Assembly (NCBI GenBank): GCA_023444445.1
Contig: JAEXMK010000125.1
Span: 1-15,828 of the forward strand
DNA: 15,828 bases
Source: Pseudomonadota bacterium
GTDB lineage: Bacteria > Pseudomonadota > Alphaproteobacteria > Rhizobiales > Rhizobiaceae
Direction of reading: 5' to 3'
Shown: piece after piece, positions 13,672-15,828 of the stretch
Layout: every line of letters begins with the position of its first letter
Position numbering within the stretch: position 1 is the first letter of the stretch
The notes under the pieces: model-generated
The model's input: only the letters and a program-made list of their open reading frames with translations
Databases searched by the model: none
What the model was told of the DNA's origin: nothing
Made by a program: the position numbers and the translations under genes

Positions 13672-14817
13672 ATGGAAACAGTCTTTGGCTTTTGCGCAGC
13701 TCTGCTTCTGGCTTTCAATCTCCTCGGCATCGGTCTGGCAGGCTGGCGTCTTTCTCGACCAGGCGGCGGAAACGAACTCACTCGCCAAAAACCGGCGGTC
13801 TCCGTCGTGATTCCCCTGCGCGGTATCGAAAACTTCACGCCGCTCACCCTCGCCCGCGCCTTCCAGCTCGACTGGCCGAATTATGAACTGCTGTTTTGTG
13901 TGGCTGACGAGTTCGATCCCGTCATCGAGGAAGTCCGCAAGGCGCAAGCTGCGTTTCCGATGGTTCCGGCGCAATTGCTTGTTGGCGATGACCGGATCAG
14001 CGCCAATCCTAAGCTGAACAATTGCGTCAAGGGCTGGCGCGAAGCGCACCATGACTGGGTCATTCTCGCCGACTCCAACGTTTTGATGCCTGAGAATTAC
14101 ATCGAGCAGCTGTTGTCGGCCTGGCAGAACGATACGGGCCTTGTCTGCTCGCCCCCCCTCGGCTCCCGCCCGGAAGGCTTCTGGGCACATGTGGAGTGCG
14201 CCTTCCTGAATGGCTCACAGGCCCGCTGGCAATATGCGGCGGAAGCCATCGGCATCGGTTTTGCCCAGGGAAAGTCGATGTTGTGGAACAAGCCGATGCA
14301 GGAATCGCGCGGCGGCATTCGTGCTCTGGCAGCAGAAATCGCCGAAGACGCCGCATCGACCAAGCTTGTGAGACAGGCCGGCCTCAAGGTCCGTCTGGTC
14401 TCCTCCCCCTTCGAGCAACCACTTGGAGAACGCCGTGGCGCCGAAATCTGGTCCCGGCAGACACGATGGGCAAGATTGCGCCGCGTGACCTTCCCGCAAT
14501 ATTTCGCCCCTGAGATCCTGACCGGCGCACTTCCTCCGCTGGTGCTTTCACTGATCGCCGCAAGCCTTGCCGATATTGACCTTGTTGCAACGACGCTTGC
14601 GGTGATCGCCATCATGTATGGGCCGGAACTGATGCTTGCGCTGCTGAAGGGCTGGCCAGTGTCTTTCCACACCCTGCCCGCCATGATCGTCCGCGATCTC
14701 ACCATGCCGCTGATCTGGGCGCGAAGCTGGATCGGTGCACCGGTCGCCTGGCGCGGTAACGTCATGACGATCGGTACGGCGGAGAGCACGCTGGCAGGCC
14801 CGTCAAGCGAGCATTGA
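13672..14817 (+). CDS. GT21-type (ceramide glucosyltransferase-like) membrane lipid glycosyltransferase
   Basis: This 381-residue membrane-bound family 2/21 glycosyltransferase has an N-terminal membrane segment (about 2-25) and a cytoplasmic catalytic domain opening VSVVIPLRG near 43-51. The acidic motifs are CVADEFD near 76-82, ILADSN near 131-136 and AEIAEDA near 221-227. The Q-x-x-R-W acceptor motif is QTRW near 263-266. C-terminal hydrophobic segments follow. INPK/ANPKLNN and the D1-D2-D3-QxxRW layout resemble eukaryotic ceramide glucosyltransferase and the processive glycosyltransferases of Agrobacterium and Mesorhizobium that glycosylate diacylglycerol. The acceptor (diacylglycerol, ceramide or hopanoid) cannot be told from sequence. 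I chose the ATG at 13672; an in-frame ATG at 13618 lies too near the probable transcription start. No partner gene follows. Confidence 0.87.
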   Translation: METVFGFCAALLLAFNLLGIGLAGWRLSRPGGGNELTRQKPAVSVVIPLRGIENFTPLTLARAFQLDWPNYELLFCVADEFDPVIEEVRKAQAAFPMVPAQLLVGDDRISANPKLNNCVKGWREAHHDWVILADSNVLMPENYIEQLLSAWQNDTGLVCSPPLGSRPEGFWAHVECAFLNGSQARWQYAAEAIGIGFAQGKSMLWNKPMQESRGGIRALAAEIAEDAASTKLVRQAGLKVRLVSSPFEQPLGERRGAEIWSRQTRWARLRRVTFPQYFAPEILTGALPPLVLSLIAASLADIDLVATTLAVIAIMYGPELMLALLKGWPVSFHTLPAMIVRDLTMPLIWARSWIGAPVAWRGNVMTIGTAESTLAGPSSEH

Positions 14818-14951
14818 GACCAATCTCTCCAGAATCGCCACCAAAAAGCTCAGGCTCCGCAGAAGCCGCGCCAAATGCAAACGGCCCTTTCCTCACGCCA
14901 TTTCAGGGACGCGTAGAAAAAGGCCGTAGGATCAGAAGCTTCGGAGAATGG

Positions 14952-15028
14952 TGGCGACCCCTGCAGGACTCGAACCTGCGACCTACTGCTTAGAAGGCAG
15001 TTGCTCTATCCAGTTGAGCTAAGGGGCC
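14952..15028 (-). tRNA. tRNA-Arg (anticodon TCT)
   Basis: This is a full cloverleaf on the minus strand. The acceptor GGCCCCT pairs with AGGGGTC (one G-T pair). The anticodon stem ACTGC/GCAGT encloses the loop CTTCTAA, with anticodon TCT at 14994-14992. The T arm is GCAGG-TTCGAGT-CCTGC. The discriminator is G, with encoded CCA at 14954-14952. It decodes AGA/AGG, rare codons in a genome of this composition. It starts only 33 bases after the stop of the NDUFS4-like gene on the same strand, with little room for its own promoter. Confidence 0.97.
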
Positions 15029-15031
15029 GAA

Positions 15032-15051
15032 ACGCCGATTGAGTTCGGCGT
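15032..15051 (-). terminator. Hairpin between the NDUFS4-like gene and tRNA-Arg
   Basis: ACGCCGA (15032-15038) and TCGGCGT (15045-15051) form a perfect 7-bp stem with a six-base loop. It sits in the 33-base gap after the NDUFS4-like stop codon. Only a short T stretch follows on the minus strand, so it may be a weak terminator or a processing signal for a joint transcript with tRNA-Arg. Confidence 0.4.
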
Positions 15052-15061
15052 CAAATAATCT

Positions 15062-15367
15062 TTAGTGCGTCCAGGGCTGCGTGCGGGTGAATCGGAAGTT
15101 GTCCGTGTAGGACACGACCTTACGCGTCGCTTCCTTCGGCTGGATAACGCGATATTCAATACCTTTACGCTGAGCGTAAGCTTCTGCCTGCTCCTGCGTT
15201 TCGAACGTCAGCTTGACCTGCTGGTTCATGTCGGACGTGGAGGTGTAACCCATGATCGGATCGATCTTGCGCGGAACCTCGGCATCGAATTCCAGAACCC
15301 AGATATTCGTCTTCGCCTTGCCGGACTGCATGGCTGTTTTTGCAGGGCGATAGATCTTCGCAGACAT
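15062..15367 (-). CDS. ETC complex I subunit, NDUFS4-like (18-kDa accessory subunit family), copy A
   Basis: This 101-residue protein of the 'ETC complex I subunit conserved region' family is the bacterial relative of mitochondrial NDUFS4. In alphaproteobacteria such subunits are accessory parts of NADH:ubiquinone oxidoreductase on the cytoplasmic arm. Family features are the MSAKIYRPAKTAMQSGKA start, WVLEFDAE, the MGYTSTSDMNQQVKLTF core, the helix with QAEAYAQRKGIEY, and the terminal DNFRFTRTQPWTH. Length is normal and the frame is intact. It has GGAG ten bases before the ATG. The start of a second, inverted copy lies 392 bases away at 15759, and the two flank tRNA-Pro. Whether copy A is the ancestral or the duplicated gene cannot be told here. 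Confidence 0.9.
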   Translation of the reverse strand: MSAKIYRPAKTAMQSGKAKTNIWVLEFDAEVPRKIDPIMGYTSTSDMNQQVKLTFETQEQAEAYAQRKGIEYRVIQPKEATRKVVSYTDNFRFTRTQPWTH

Positions 15368-15585
15368 TTCGAAACGACTCCGGTGAGACGACGGGCTTTT
15401 ACCCTTGAACGACTATTGGCGTACAGGAACGACGTAACCAAATCGTGTCATGTACGATAAATCTGGAATGGACCGACTCCATGTGAGAGTCAAGCCGCCA
15501 GCGGCTATTCGATTCTGTTGTATGGCCCGCATTTGCACGATGGTTTCTGCTGACAATGAAACAATGTGGAAAAAGTCGATTTTTG

Positions 15586-15614
15586 TTGTTGCGGTATCGA
15601 GATGAACCGTGTAT
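15586..15614 (+). promoter_or_regulatory. Candidate promoter of tRNA-Pro
   Basis: TTGTTG (15586-15591), 17 bases, then GTGTAT (15609-15614) end about 20 bases before the mature tRNA-Pro. The match to sigma70 boxes is only moderate, but the placement is right. Confidence 0.3.
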
Positions 15615-15634
15615 CTCCCCACCCATCGCTTCGG

Positions 15635-15711
<77 letters not shown>

Positions 15712-15758
15712 CGTGCCGGACGAGCCCAGCAGTCCGGCATTCAGGGAGCGTCGTCGGA

Positions 15759-15828
15759 ATGTCCGCCAAGATCTATCGTCCTGCGAAAACAGCCATGCAG
15801 TCGGGCAAGGCCAAGACCCATCTGTGGG
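15759..15828 (+). CDS. ETC complex I subunit, NDUFS4-like, copy B (3' end outside window)
   Basis: Only 23 codons are inside the window. They read MSAKIYRPAKTAMQSGKAKT followed by HLW. The first 20 residues are identical to copy A on the opposite strand, then HL replaces NI before a shared W. Of the ten base differences in the 69 shared bases, seven are single synonymous third-position changes, so both reading frames have been under protein-level selection. AGGGAG lies about ten bases before the ATG. It starts 47 bases after tRNA-Pro. The product should be a complex I accessory subunit if the rest of the gene is intact. Confidence 0.85.
   Translation, partial: MSAKIYRPAKTAMQSGKAKTHLW

Noticed and set aside
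13485..13886. Plus-strand 133-codon frame after the DUF982 gene
   Set aside because: It begins inside the DUF982 terminator and runs into the glycosyltransferase gene in another frame; there is no domain and no good ribosome binding site.

Overview
The window reads as chromosomal DNA of an alphaproteobacterium of the order Hyphomicrobiales, most likely Brucella/Ochrobactrum. This rests on gene content recognised by eye: a CDP-alcohol-type phosphatidylcholine synthase, small NDUFS4-like complex I subunits, a DUF982 protein, a double cold-shock-domain protein and a GT21-type lipid glycosyltransferase. No database was searched. The window is densely coded, almost entirely by ordinary chromosomal genes, and has no gap above 300 bases. 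There is no insertion sequence, phage gene or CRISPR array.

Left block (1-5200, all minus strand). A four-gene ABC importer of the BMP (PnrA/Med, NupNOPQ-like) nucleoside family is transcribed right to left: duplicated ATPase, two overlapping permeases, then the periplasmic binding protein, which is cut by the window edge. Upstream of it, on the same strand, is the phosphatidylcholine synthase gene pcs.

Middle block (5200-8584). A UbiH/COQ6-type flavin monooxygenase (plus strand) overlaps tail to tail with an AEC-family permease. The permease follows ccdA in a two-gene minus-strand unit. Both ccdA (TTG) and the permease (GTG) appear to use non-ATG starts chosen by good ribosome binding sites. 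A tRNA-Lys(TTT) gene with a good sigma70-type promoter follows.

Right block (8584-15828). This holds an isolated family 25 glycosyltransferase; a Pro/Gln/Ala-rich lipoprotein ending in an M15-type peptidase domain; glyoxalase I; a one-base-overlapping pair (double cold-shock protein, secreted DUF192 protein); a divergent pair of small proteins (BON domain and DUF982) with a phased repeat and stress-promoter-like motifs between them; a GT21-type glycosyltransferase behind a perfect inverted repeat and a TATAAT box; tRNA-Arg(TCT); an NDUFS4-like gene; tRNA-Pro(TGG); and the start of a second NDUFS4-like gene in the opposite orientation.

Functional themes are envelope and membrane lipids (pcs, GT21, GT25, M15 lipoprotein), respiration (ubiquinone hydroxylase, CcdA, complex I accessory subunits) and stress (cold-shock, glyoxalase, BON/DUF982). 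I did not find a clearly new multi-gene system. The best leads are regulatory architecture (13.03-13.17 kb and 13.57-13.60 kb) and the inverted pair of NDUFS4-like paralogues around tRNA-Pro.
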